A stretch of 64,000 bases of DNA from an uncultured Bacilli bacterium. Its GTDB lineage: Bacteria > Bacillota_I > Bacilli_A > RF39 > UBA660. Under the pieces are notes generated by a model that was given only the letters and a program-made list of their open reading frames with translations, was not told the DNA's origin and did no database searches. The stretch covers positions 496,001 through 560,000 of the forward strand of contig CAKOKX010000001.1 in the NCBI GenBank assembly GCA_934096035.1, in the 5' to 3' direction. The position numbers were made by a program, and so were the translations under genes. Of the stretch, positions 41,200 to 49,282 are shown piece by piece. The first letter of the stretch is position 1. Each line of letters opens with the position of its first letter.

Positions 41200-41769
41200 T
41201 TGAAAAAAAGAGACTATGTATTTCTATTAGCATTACTAGTTTTAATGGTAATTATTTCAGCAGGAACTTATACATATGCTAGATATTTAACAACAGTCGA
41301 AACCTCATCAGATGTAACAATAGCAAAATGGCAAGTAGCAGTAAAAGAAGGCAGCAATGAATTAAGTTCTACTCAAAAGTTAACTTTAACTGTCAATGAA
41401 AACACTAATGTTGCCGATGGAAAAATGGCTCCAGGAAGTACAGCAAGTGGTGAATTTACTATTGATCCAACTGGTTCTGAAGTAGCAATAGATTATGAAA
41501 TTAATATTGATACAACAAATATAAATAATGATAAAATTGCTATTAAATCATTATCTGTTGGTGGTGTTGATTTAACTAAAAATGGTGAAGGAAAATATGT
41601 TGGTGCAATTTCATTAGATGATGCATTAGCTAACAAACTAACTACAGTTAAAGTAACCGTAGAATGGACTAATGATGAATCTAATAATGCAAATGATACA
41701 ACTACAGGAAAAACTGCAGGAACAATTAATCTACCAATAAATATCACTGTTAAACAACATATAGATTAA
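41200..41769 (+). CDS. TasA/CalY-like secreted matrix protein
   Basis: A 189-residue exported protein. The signal region (MKKRDYVFLLALLVLMVIIS then AGTYTYARYLTTVETSSDV) and the IAKWQVAVKEG that follows fit the TasA/camelysin family processed by SipW. The remainder is beta-rich, Thr/Asn-rich, with no Cys. TTG at 41200 with GGAGGAAG upstream; an upstream ATG would add non-conserved residues. A fibre-forming matrix role is inferred from the linked SipW. Confidence 0.72.
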   Translation: MKKRDYVFLLALLVLMVIISAGTYTYARYLTTVETSSDVTIAKWQVAVKEGSNELSSTQKLTLTVNENTNVADGKMAPGSTASGEFTIDPTGSEVAIDYEINIDTTNINNDKIAIKSLSVGGVDLTKNGEGKYVGAISLDDALANKLTTVKVTVEWTNDESNNANDTTTGKTAGTINLPINITVKQHID

Positions 41770-41774
41770 AAATA

Positions 41775-41792
41775 GGAAGTATTATTACTTCC
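41775..41792 (+). terminator. Intercistronic hairpin after the TasA-like gene
   Basis: GGAAGTA-TTAT-TACTTCC with no T run. It may protect the mRNA end or attenuate downstream genes. Confidence 0.5.
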
Positions 41793-41847
41793 AATAAAGA
41801 TTATAAACATTTATAGTTTTTACTGAAAGTAATAATCGGAGGTAAAG

Positions 41848-42525
41848 ATGAAAAATAAAAATATATCTTTTATTTATCTTACAATTATATTTATTTTAAT
41901 AATAATTATATTATTGTTATATAAATTAAACCAAAAAGAAGTTTATCTTCCCAATAATAATGTAAATATTTTTGAAATTAAATGTACTTGCAATAAAGAT
42001 AATGATAATACGTGTAAACCATGTAAACCGTGTAAACCAGATAATAAAGATAATAATAAAAATAATGAAGAACCAGTATTTGATGAAGATACTGGAAAGT
42101 TTGTTGTAAAAAGCAATAATTTTACTTGGCAAAGCAATACTAAAATAAATGTATTTGCCAATCCATTATATAATATGAAAAGTATTATAGCTCCAAATTC
42201 ATCAAATACATATAAATTTATAGTTAAAAATAGTACTGATTACAATTTAGCATATAACGTAAAGTTTAATTCAGAAAATCCATACAATATTAATATGTTA
42301 TATAGATTAAAAAATGAATCTAATTACTTAATCGGCAATGAGACAAAGTGGGTTACAGCTGAAGAATTAATATTAGAAAACGAGAAGATAAATAAATTAA
42401 CAAGTGATACTTATTACCTTGAATGGAAATGGTTTGAAAGTGAAAACGACACTGAAATTGGCCAAGAAGATAATGTTAAATATTCTTTAAATGTTAATAT
42501 AACAGCTGAGGAATATTATGAATAG
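41848..42525 (+). CDS. Membrane-anchored surface protein with Cys-Lys-Pro repeats
   Basis: A 225-residue protein: N-terminal membrane helix (about residues 8-25), a Cys-rich linker with tandem CKPCKPCKP, an Asn/Asp-rich spacer, and a beta-rich outer domain (SSNTYKFIVKNSTDYNLAYN) like those of TasA-type proteins. It overlaps the signal peptidase gene by 8 bases. It may anchor the matrix fibre; no database family recognised. Confidence 0.68.
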   Translation: MKNKNISFIYLTIIFILIIIILLLYKLNQKEVYLPNNNVNIFEIKCTCNKDNDNTCKPCKPCKPDNKDNNKNNEEPVFDEDTGKFVVKSNNFTWQSNTKINVFANPLYNMKSIIAPNSSNTYKFIVKNSTDYNLAYNVKFNSENPYNINMLYRLKNESNYLIGNETKWVTAEELILENEKINKLTSDTYYLEWKWFESENDTEIGQEDNVKYSLNVNITAEEYYE

Positions 42526-42982
42526 GGAAAAATTAATAAAGTTAAAAGAAGTAATAAAATATGTTTTAATAATATTTTTAGTAATTTATTTAATATTTAT
42601 TGCATATCAAAAAATAATTAAAAAAAGCACTCCTGCAATATTTAACAAATACTATATACTTCAAGTAGGGTCAAAAAGTATGGAAAGCACATTGAAAAAG
42701 GGAGACTATATTTTAGTAAAAAAAAGTAATACCTATAAAGAAGGAGATATTGTTACATATAAAGAAAAAAGTTCATTTATAACACATAGAATTGTTAAAA
42801 TAAATGAAAATAGCATTGTAACAAAGGGAGATAATAACAATATTGAAGATGCTCCGATAAAAAAGGATGATATCATTGGAAAATACACTTTAAAATTAAG
42901 AATAATTGGTTTATTTTTAAAACATAAAATAGTTACAATTTTAATATTACTTGCATTAATCATATATTGCAGAAGAAAATAA
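42518..42982 (+). CDS. sipW: SipW-type (ER-type) signal peptidase I
   Basis: A 154-residue peptidase with N- and C-terminal membrane helices. Ser54 (GSKSMESTL), His90 (FITHRIV) and Asp105 (TKGDNNN) define the ER-type Ser-His group, in contrast to the Ser-Lys LepB at 62616. SipW cleaves TasA and TapA in Bacillus. The Pro usual after SMx is replaced by Ser. The cluster context indicates it processes the adjacent surface proteins. Confidence 0.9.
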   Translation: MNREKLIKLKEVIKYVLIIFLVIYLIFIAYQKIIKKSTPAIFNKYYILQVGSKSMESTLKKGDYILVKKSNTYKEGDIVTYKEKSSFITHRIVKINENSIVTKGDNNNIEDAPIKKDDIIGKYTLKLRIIGLFLKHKIVTILILLALIIYCRRK

Positions 42983-43000
42983 ATTAAGGTAGTGATGATT

Positions 43001-43498
43001 ATGAAAAAAATAAATAACATAGCAATTACCATTATACTAATTCTTTTAATTAGTATATTTTGCAGCTATAATACATTTGCAAGCTATAAAAGTGTCTATG
43101 AAAGTGAAAGCTCAATTGAAATTGCCGAGCCAATATTTAATCTAGTCACATCTTCTATTGCAGACAAAATAAATCCAACAAATGAAATTGAAACAAATTT
43201 TAGCATTACCAATTTTAATGGTAACGAAATTAATGATATTATCTTAAAATATTATTTAACTATTTCCCTTGAAAATGATAAATTACCACTAGAATATAAA
43301 CTATATAAAAAAGAAAATGATACATTAACAGAACTACCATTAACTAACAATCAAACAGATTATTTTACATTAAATAAAGATATAAAAGAAACCCAAGACT
43401 TTGTTTTAAAGATTTCTTGGAATGAATTAGATACAACATATGAATATCAAAATATAACAGATTATATAAAGATTAATGCATACATAGAACAACTATAA
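43001..43498 (+). CDS. Small exported protein of the SipW cluster
   Basis: A 165-residue protein with a signal-like helix (NNIAITIILILLISIFCSYNTFA) then SYKSVYESESS and a beta-rich domain without Cys. Probably another SipW substrate or a fibre subunit. ATG 43001 is preferred over the GTG/ATG just upstream, which overlap the ribosome site. Confidence 0.65.
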   Translation: MKKINNIAITIILILLISIFCSYNTFASYKSVYESESSIEIAEPIFNLVTSSIADKINPTNEIETNFSITNFNGNEINDIILKYYLTISLENDKLPLEYKLYKKENDTLTELPLTNNQTDYFTLNKDIKETQDFVLKISWNELDTTYEYQNITDYIKINAYIEQL

Positions 43499-43508
43499 AG
43501 GAGGCAAA

Positions 43509-44798
43509 ATGAAAAAAATAAAGTATTTTTTATTAATTGCAATATTTTTATTAATATTGTTGCAAGCATCCAATACTTTAGGTAAATATCAATATGGAGT
43601 TTCAGAAAAATTAGAAATTACTAGTGATAAATTTTATGCTAATGGTGCAGTCTTATATGATAAATATGTTCTTGAAGGTGATCAAAGTGTAATAACAGAT
43701 GTTTCAATAAACAATTTTATAACTGATGATCAAACAGATTTAGACATTACATTTGAAATAAGTATAACTTCTGATATATTTGATTTACTTATAGATGATA
43801 CCTTAGTTACGGATGGAAAAACTACCATTACTGTAAATGGTAAACAAAAAAATACTAAAGATTTAAATATATCTTTTGTTAAAAAGGATGGTAAAACATT
43901 TACAGATTCAACAGATGTTTTATTAGAGATAAATACAATAAGGCCTTATACTAAAAACGTTTTATCTAAAAAAATTACAATCGTAGATGAAAAAAATCTA
44001 AATGAACATATCATTTTAAAAAGAGATGTTTGGCAATCTGGTTTAAGCGGTGATGGTTTAAGATATATTGGAAAAGCTCCCGATAATTATGCTTGTTTTG
44101 GTACCACAAATAAAACCACTTGCTTAGGAAATGAAGATGTTTATATGTATCGCATCATCGGAGTATTCAAAGATTCGTCTAATGTAAACCATACAAAATT
44201 AATTAAGTATAAGCAATTAAAAGACAAAAGTCTATGGTATAGTAAAGATTCAACTGCCAGCTGGGAAATAAGTGTTGTAAATAGTAATATTAATGGCTCT
44301 CATTTTTTAACTAAAACAGCAACTTACCCTTACTTAGCAACTGATACTGCGTGGTATTCATCCATTATGGATTGGGACTTTAGATCTGTAATCGGCGCCA
44401 GTAGTAAATTTAAAGATGCTTATGCTAGAGAACAAAATGCTCCGATATATAATAGTAAAATAGGTTTAATGTATGATTCTGATATTGGGCTTGCTCTCGG
44501 AGAAAGTGGATTAAACACAACAGCATGGAGAAACACATCATATCCATTAGTGAATTCTTGGTTACATCAAAGTAACAACGATACTAGTGTTAGTCAATAT
44601 GAATGGACAATATCAGTATATTGTAATGGCTGTTCTCACTATTATGCAAATGGTATAACACCGCAGGGGACATTAGATGCTTTAAGATATAATGTTTATG
44701 CAAATTCATCTAGACCGGTATTCTATTTAACTGAAAATATGAAATATGTATCAGGAAATGGTAAAAAAACAAATCCATATATTATTGAAAACTCATAA
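43509..44798 (+). CDS. Large surface protein of the SipW cluster
   Basis: A 429-residue protein: signal-like helix (residues 5-22), KYQYGVSEKLEITSDKFYAN start, a TasA-like beta domain (to about 165), then a C-terminal domain with YACFGTTN, VYMYRIIGVF, KIGLMYDSDIGLAL and a closing RPVFYLTENMKYVSGNGKK region. That C-terminal domain is also in the protein at 52617. SD AAAGGAGG. Role unknown; likely surface display or matrix. Confidence 0.7.
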   Translation: MKKIKYFLLIAIFLLILLQASNTLGKYQYGVSEKLEITSDKFYANGAVLYDKYVLEGDQSVITDVSINNFITDDQTDLDITFEISITSDIFDLLIDDTLVTDGKTTITVNGKQKNTKDLNISFVKKDGKTFTDSTDVLLEINTIRPYTKNVLSKKITIVDEKNLNEHIILKRDVWQSGLSGDGLRYIGKAPDNYACFGTTNKTTCLGNEDVYMYRIIGVFKDSSNVNHTKLIKYKQLKDKSLWYSKDSTASWEISVVNSNINGSHFLTKTATYPYLATDTAWYSSIMDWDFRSVIGASSKFKDAYAREQNAPIYNSKIGLMYDSDIGLALGESGLNTTAWRNTSYPLVNSWLHQSNNDTSVSQYEWTISVYCNGCSHYYANGITPQGTLDALRYNVYANSSRPVFYLTENMKYVSGNGKKTNPYIIENS

Positions 44799-44806
44799 AA
44801 ATATTC

Positions 44807-44837
44807 AAAAAAAGATAGATTAATCTGTCTTTTTTTT
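44807..44837 (+). terminator. Terminator of the SipW cluster
   Basis: AAAGATAGATTAATCTGTCTTT hairpin followed by a T run. Confidence 0.8.
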
Positions 44838-44866
44838 GTATAATAATTCCATAAGGAAGTGATAAC

Positions 44867-45250
44867 ATGTTAAAAGAATTTAAAAAGTTTATAGCTAGAG
44901 GAAATGTATTAGATTTAGCAGTTGGAGTTATCGTTGGAGGAGCATTCTCATCAATTGTAACAAGTTTAGTAAATAATATTTTTACCCCAATAATTGGTTT
45001 AATTGTTGGTGGCGTTGATTTTTCTAGTCTTTCAATAACATTTAGAGATACAAAAATTATGTATGGAGCATTTATTCAAAGTGTAATCGATTTTTTAATC
45101 GTAGCATTTTGTTTATTTATTGTTGTAAAAGCAGTTAATAAAGTAACTCATAAAAAAGAAGAAAAGCCAGCTAAACCAGTTAAGAGCGAAGAATTAAAAA
45201 CTCTAGAAGAAATAAGGGATTTATTAAAAAATGATATACAAAGCAAGTAA
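44867..45250 (+). CDS. mscL: Large-conductance mechanosensitive channel
   Basis: A 127-residue MscL: FKKFIARGNVLDLAVGVIVG, GAFSSIVTSLVNN in the first membrane helix, a second helix (VIDFLIVAFCLFIVVKAV), and a C-terminal LEEIRDLL helix. It opens under membrane tension to release solutes. SD AAGTGAT. Confidence 0.97.
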   Translation: MLKEFKKFIARGNVLDLAVGVIVGGAFSSIVTSLVNNIFTPIIGLIVGGVDFSSLSITFRDTKIMYGAFIQSVIDFLIVAFCLFIVVKAVNKVTHKKEEKPAKPVKSEELKTLEEIRDLLKNDIQSK

Positions 45251-45866
45251 TGGACAAGAAATAGAAGTTGTTTTAAATAGAAAAAATAATAAAAATATAT
45301 ATTTTAGAGTTAAAGATGATTTGAAAATTCATGTTACATGTCCTATATATTTAGGTAAAGAAAATATTTTGAAAATGATAGAAAAAAATGAAGAAAGTAT
45401 TTTAAAAATGTATGAGCATGCTTATGAAAACTCTAAAGATAATGAAATATTTCTTTATTTAGGTAAGAAATATTTTATTGAAATAAAAGAATCAGAAGAG
45501 GAAATTAGATTTGATGGCGATACTGTTTATGCCCCATCAATGAAAGCTTTAGATTTATTTTATAAAAGTGAAGTACAAAGAGTTTTTACATCTGAAGTTG
45601 AAATAGCCAAAAAATGTTTTTCTAATCTACCAGAATTTACTTTAAAATTTAGAAGTATGTTAACCAGATGGGGTGTATGCAATCCAAGTAAAAAAACAGT
45701 TACTTTAAATACAGAATTATTAAAAAAAGATATTGATTTATTAGATTATGTTATAATTCATGAACTATGTCATTTTTTTGAAGCTAATCACAGCAAGAAT
45801 TTTTGGCATCTTGTGGGACTTGCATACCCAAATTATAAAGAAGCAAGAAAGAGGTTAAAAGAATGA
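45231..45866 (+). CDS. YgjP-like zinc metallopeptidase
   Basis: A 211-residue protein with the DUF45/YgjP motif VIIHELCHFFEANHSKNFW (HELCH plus third His). It probably is an M48-related metal-dependent hydrolase; the substrate is unknown. It overlaps mscL by 20 bases and the next gene by 4. Confidence 0.9.
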   Translation: MIYKASNGQEIEVVLNRKNNKNIYFRVKDDLKIHVTCPIYLGKENILKMIEKNEESILKMYEHAYENSKDNEIFLYLGKKYFIEIKESEEEIRFDGDTVYAPSMKALDLFYKSEVQRVFTSEVEIAKKCFSNLPEFTLKFRSMLTRWGVCNPSKKTVTLNTELLKKDIDLLDYVIIHELCHFFEANHSKNFWHLVGLAYPNYKEARKRLKE

Positions 45867-46573
45867 AAATAACAAGTATGCATAATGATTTAGTTAAGTA
45901 TTGGGTTTCTCTAAAAATTAAAAAAGAAAGAGATAAAGAAAGAAAATTTATTGTCGAAGGAGACCATTTAATTAATGAAGCAAGAAAAAATAATTTAATT
46001 GAATATGTCATAAGCTGTGTAGATGAAAATGCAGATTATTTTGTAACTAAAGAAATAATGGAAAAAATAAGTAATCAACAATCAATAAGTTATAATGTCG
46101 CAGTAGTTAATTTCATTCCTGAAGATAGTATAAATGGTAATGTCTTGATTTTAGATAATTTACAAGATCCAGGAAATTTAGGTACAATCATAAGAAGTGC
46201 AACGGCATTTAATATAAATACAATTATTTTAAGTGATGATTCTGTTGATCTTTATAATCCAAAAGTAGTTCGAGCTACTGAAGGAATGATATTTAATTTA
46301 AATATTATAAGAAGAAATTTAAGTGAAATAATACCAGTATTAAAGAATTTAGGATATAAAGTAATTGGAACAGATGTAAAAAATGGAATTGATGTAAGAA
46401 ATATTAAAAAAGAAAATATTGCTATTGTTATTGGAAATGAAGGTAGTGGTATGAAAAATGAATCTAAAAATATGTGTGATGAATTTATAAATATAAAAAT
46501 GATGGATACTTGTGAATCTTTAAATGCTGGGGTTGCCGCAAGTATCATAATGTATGAGGTATACCATGAATGA
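45863..46573 (+). CDS. TrmH-family RNA 2'-O-methyltransferase
   Basis: A 236-residue SpoU-class enzyme: N-terminal substrate-binding region, LDNLQDPGNLGTIIRSA (motif 1), IVIGNEGSGM (motif 2) and MMDTCESLNAGVAASIIMYE (motif 3). Methylates a ribose in rRNA or tRNA; similar to YsgA. It overlaps rimM by 8 bases. Confidence 0.92.
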   Translation: MKITSMHNDLVKYWVSLKIKKERDKERKFIVEGDHLINEARKNNLIEYVISCVDENADYFVTKEIMEKISNQQSISYNVAVVNFIPEDSINGNVLILDNLQDPGNLGTIIRSATAFNINTIILSDDSVDLYNPKVVRATEGMIFNLNIIRRNLSEIIPVLKNLGYKVIGTDVKNGIDVRNIKKENIAIVIGNEGSGMKNESKNMCDEFINIKMMDTCESLNAGVAASIIMYEVYHE

Positions 46574-47054
46574 AATGATTTATATAGGAAAAACTGTTAG
46601 TACTTTTGGTATAAAGGGAGAACTAAAAGTAATAAGTGATTTTGAATATTGTGATAGAGCCTATCAAATAGATAAAAAAATATTAATAAATAATATTGAA
46701 CATGTAATAAGTGGTATTCGTTATCATAAGAATTATGTTTTACTTAAAATAGATAATTTAAATAATATAAATGATATTTTAAAATATGTTGGTTTTAATA
46801 TTTATATAAAAAGAATAGATTTAGGCTTAAAAGAAGATGAATATCTATATAAAGACCTAATAAATAGTGAAGTAATAGATACTGATAATACTAAATTAGG
46901 TAAAGTGATTGAAATATTAAATGGCAATAATGTTTTAATAAAAGTAAAAGGAACAAAAGAATTTTTTATACCTTTAATTGCTAATTATGTAAGTAAATTT
47001 GATTTAAATAAAAAAATATTATATACTAAAAATGCTAAAGAATTAATTTTTTAA
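46566..47054 (+). CDS. rimM: Ribosome maturation factor RimM
   Basis: A 162-residue protein with IGKTVSTFGIKGELKV and a PRC-barrel second half (KVIEILNGNNVLIKV). It assists 30S head assembly. ATG 46566 lies after GAGGTATACC. Confidence 0.93.
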   Translation: MNEMIYIGKTVSTFGIKGELKVISDFEYCDRAYQIDKKILINNIEHVISGIRYHKNYVLLKIDNLNNINDILKYVGFNIYIKRIDLGLKEDEYLYKDLINSEVIDTDNTKLGKVIEILNGNNVLIKVKGTKEFFIPLIANYVSKFDLNKKILYTKNAKELIF

Positions 47055-47063
47055 GGAGGTCAC

Positions 47064-47738
47064 ATGAAAATAGATATATTGACACTTTTTCCAGAAATGT
47101 TTGATGGTTTTATAAATACATCTATTATAAAAAGAGCCATAGAAAAAGGTTTATTAGAAGTTAACTTAATTAATTTTAGAGACTATTCTCCTTTAAATAA
47201 TAAGCAAGTAGATGATACTCCTTACGGTGGAGGATCTGGCATGATTTTAAGATGTGAGCCAATATTTGAATGCTTAGATAGTATTGATACTAAAGATGCT
47301 TATATTATAATGCTTAGTCCTGAAGGGACAAAGTATAAACAAAGTGTTGCTAAAAGATTATTAGAACATAAACATTTAATTATTTTATGTGGGCACTATG
47401 AAGGATTTGATGAACGAATTAAAACTAGGGTGGATGAAGTTATATCAATCGGGGACTATATTTTAACTGGCGGAGAAATTCCTTCAATGGCTATAGCAGA
47501 TTCAATTGCGAGACTTATTCCTGGAGCCATCACAAGTAAAAGTTTAGAAGATGAATCATTTAATTCATCACTTCTTGATTATCCCACCTACACAAAACCA
47601 TCTGTTTATCGTGGTTTAGAAGTTCCTGAGGTTTTACTATCCGGTAATCATAAAAATATTGAAGAGTACCGAAATATATCAAGAATAGAAAAAACTAAAA
47701 GGTTAAGACCAGATTTAATGGAGGAAGATCATGAGTAG
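47064..47738 (+). CDS. trmD: tRNA (guanine-N1)-methyltransferase
   Basis: A 224-residue SPOUT enzyme that methylates G37. Motifs: DTPYGGGSGMILRCEP, IIMLSPEGTKYKQ, LCGHYEGFDER and SIGDYILTGGEIP. It follows rimM by 9 bases, a conserved pair; rplS, often the next gene, is at 62238 instead. Confidence 0.97.
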   Translation: MKIDILTLFPEMFDGFINTSIIKRAIEKGLLEVNLINFRDYSPLNNKQVDDTPYGGGSGMILRCEPIFECLDSIDTKDAYIIMLSPEGTKYKQSVAKRLLEHKHLIILCGHYEGFDERIKTRVDEVISIGDYILTGGEIPSMAIADSIARLIPGAITSKSLEDESFNSSLLDYPTYTKPSVYRGLEVPEVLLSGNHKNIEEYRNISRIEKTKRLRPDLMEEDHE

Positions 47739-48141
47739 TTATATATTAAAAAGTAATAAAGAAAAAAATGAAATTTTGTTATACCAAGAAAAGTCAAGCT
47801 ATTCTTTCTCACCTAAAAAAGGATATAAAGAAGTAAAAAAAATAACTATTCTTGACCCGGAAATGTTAAATACTTTGTGGGAACATAAATTAGATAAAGA
47901 ATATTCTAAATTATTAAAACTTATTTATTCTTTAGTTTCAAATGATGATACAACCAGCACAGATGTATTAATAGCTTATACAGAAATTGAAAGAATAAAA
48001 GAATATTTATTGACTTTAAAAGATAAAGGCCTAAAGAAGGAAGTATTAGAAAAATATTTAAAAAAATTATATATTTTAGAATTAGAACTTAAAAAAGTTC
48101 ATGTCATGGAATTAACTGAAGAAATAGGAAGGGGAAGATAA
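47731..48141 (+). CDS. Uncharacterised 136-residue protein
   Basis: Overlaps trmD by 8 bases with GAGGAAG upstream. Soluble; the N-terminal third is beta-rich and the rest helical with Leu/Lys-rich stretches. Not recognised. It sits between trmD and a membrane protein gene in the same operon. Confidence 0.6.
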   Translation: MSSYILKSNKEKNEILLYQEKSSYSFSPKKGYKEVKKITILDPEMLNTLWEHKLDKEYSKLLKLIYSLVSNDDTTSTDVLIAYTEIERIKEYLLTLKDKGLKKEVLEKYLKKLYILELELKKVHVMELTEEIGRGR

Positions 48142-48142
48142 T

Positions 48143-48433
48143 ATGAAAAATAAAACAAGTTTAATTCTTATATTTGGAAGTGTAATAGCAATCGGAGCAA
48201 TACTATACTTTATGTATTTTCGTAGTGTTACTGTTTCTTTTACAGCTAAAATTGGCGCAGGGATAGCACCGATTACAGTTAAAGTTGGAGAAAAGATTAC
48301 AGAACCTGCCGCACCAGAAAGTGATGAATATAGATTTTTAGGTTGGTATTTAGATGGTGAAAAATTCGATTTTAATACACCAATTAAAAAGAGTATAAAT
48401 CTTGAAGCAAAATGGGAAAAAATAAATGAATAA
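48143..48433 (+). CDS. Membrane-anchored InlB-B-repeat-like small protein
   Basis: A 96-residue protein: N-terminal membrane helix (about residues 5-22) and one Listeria-Bacteroides-type repeat (VSFTAKIGAGIAPI, KITEPAAP, FLGWYLDGEKFDFNTPI, EAKWEK). Such beta-grasp repeats mediate protein interactions at the surface. Single copy is unusual but seen elsewhere. Confidence 0.75.
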   Translation: MKNKTSLILIFGSVIAIGAILYFMYFRSVTVSFTAKIGAGIAPITVKVGEKITEPAAPESDEYRFLGWYLDGEKFDFNTPIKKSINLEAKWEKINE

Positions 48434-48434
48434 A

Positions 48435-48465
48435 TTGACAAGCAATTGTCAAAATTAAATATAAT
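48435..48465 (+). promoter_or_regulatory. Promoter with overlapping inverted repeat
   Basis: TTGACA (48435-48440) and TATAAT (48460-48465) with a 19-base spacer. TTGACAA-GCAA-TTGTCAA (48435-48452) is a perfect inverted repeat over the -35, a possible repressor site for the small gene at 48518. Confidence 0.55.
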
Positions 48466-48517
48466 ATCTTGATTACTATTGGAAATTTTGATAAAATAAA
48501 TAAGAATTGAGGAATGT

Positions 48518-48607
48518 ATGAAAGATAATAAATTAAATATAACAAAAATATCATTAGTAAGTATGGTGTTATTACTAATATATATTTCTGTTATGGTAGC
48601 ATTTTAA
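48518..48607 (+). CDS. 29-residue single-helix membrane peptide
   Basis: MKDNKLNITKISLVSMVLLL then IYISVMVAF: a polar head and one membrane helix. GAGGAATGT gives a ribosome site. It has its own promoter and terminator. No family recognised; a regulatory or spore peptide is possible. Confidence 0.55.
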   Translation: MKDNKLNITKISLVSMVLLLIYISVMVAF

Positions 48608-48610
48608 ATT

Positions 48611-48645
48611 AAGCACTCAAGTATAATTTACTAGGGTGTTTTTTT
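48611..48645 (+). terminator. Terminator abutting the next start codon
   Basis: AAGCACTC (48611-48618) pairs with GGGTGTTT (48634-48641); seven T then run straight into the ATG at 48646. AGGGTG in the 3' arm is also the only ribosome site for that gene. Confidence 0.65.
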
Positions 48646-49227
48646 ATGCAACTAATTGCACATCGAGGTATATGGAATAAAAAAGTAAAAGATAATTCTT
48701 ATGAAGCGTTAAAAAATGGATTGTTAAGTAATGAATACATAGGAATAGAATGTGATATAAGAACAACTTTAGATAAAAAGTTTATTATTTATCATAATAC
48801 TTTATATAAAGGTAATTTAGTAAGAAATACAAATTATAAAGATATGAAAAATATATTATTACTTGAAGATTTGTTGAAAATAAAAACTGATAAAATTTTG
48901 CTTTTAGAAATTAAAGATAGAGAAATTGATAAAAATAAACTATTAAAGTTATTAAATAAATATAATAGAAATTATTATATAATGTCATTTAATAATAATA
49001 TAATATTTGAATTAAGAAAGCTAAATAAAAAATATAAGTATGGAGTATTAAATTATATTTTAAATAGTAAATCTGATTATGATTTAGATTTTATATGCTT
49101 ATTGGATGGAATAGCAAACGATTATATAATAAATAATTTTGAAAAAAGAGGTATAGAAGTAATAATATATGGGACAATTAAAATAAAAAAAGATGTAAAA
49201 TATATAGTGGATGACTACAAATTGTGA
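48646..49227 (+). CDS. Glycerophosphodiester phosphodiesterase
   Basis: A 193-residue GDPD-fold enzyme. LIAHRGIWN (catalytic His-Arg), IGIECDIRTTLDKKFIIYHN (Glu, Asp and second His) and LLLEIKD are the active-site motifs. It is shorter than the usual 240 and has no signal peptide. It would hydrolyse deacylated phospholipids. Confidence 0.88.
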   Translation: MQLIAHRGIWNKKVKDNSYEALKNGLLSNEYIGIECDIRTTLDKKFIIYHNTLYKGNLVRNTNYKDMKNILLLEDLLKIKTDKILLLEIKDREIDKNKLLKLLNKYNRNYYIMSFNNNIIFELRKLNKKYKYGVLNYILNSKSDYDLDFICLLDGIANDYIINNFEKRGIEVIIYGTIKIKKDVKYIVDDYKL

Positions 49228-49282
49228 AAATATGTTATAAAAATTAATGAATTTAGTGTATAATTGTAATAGGTGATTGATA

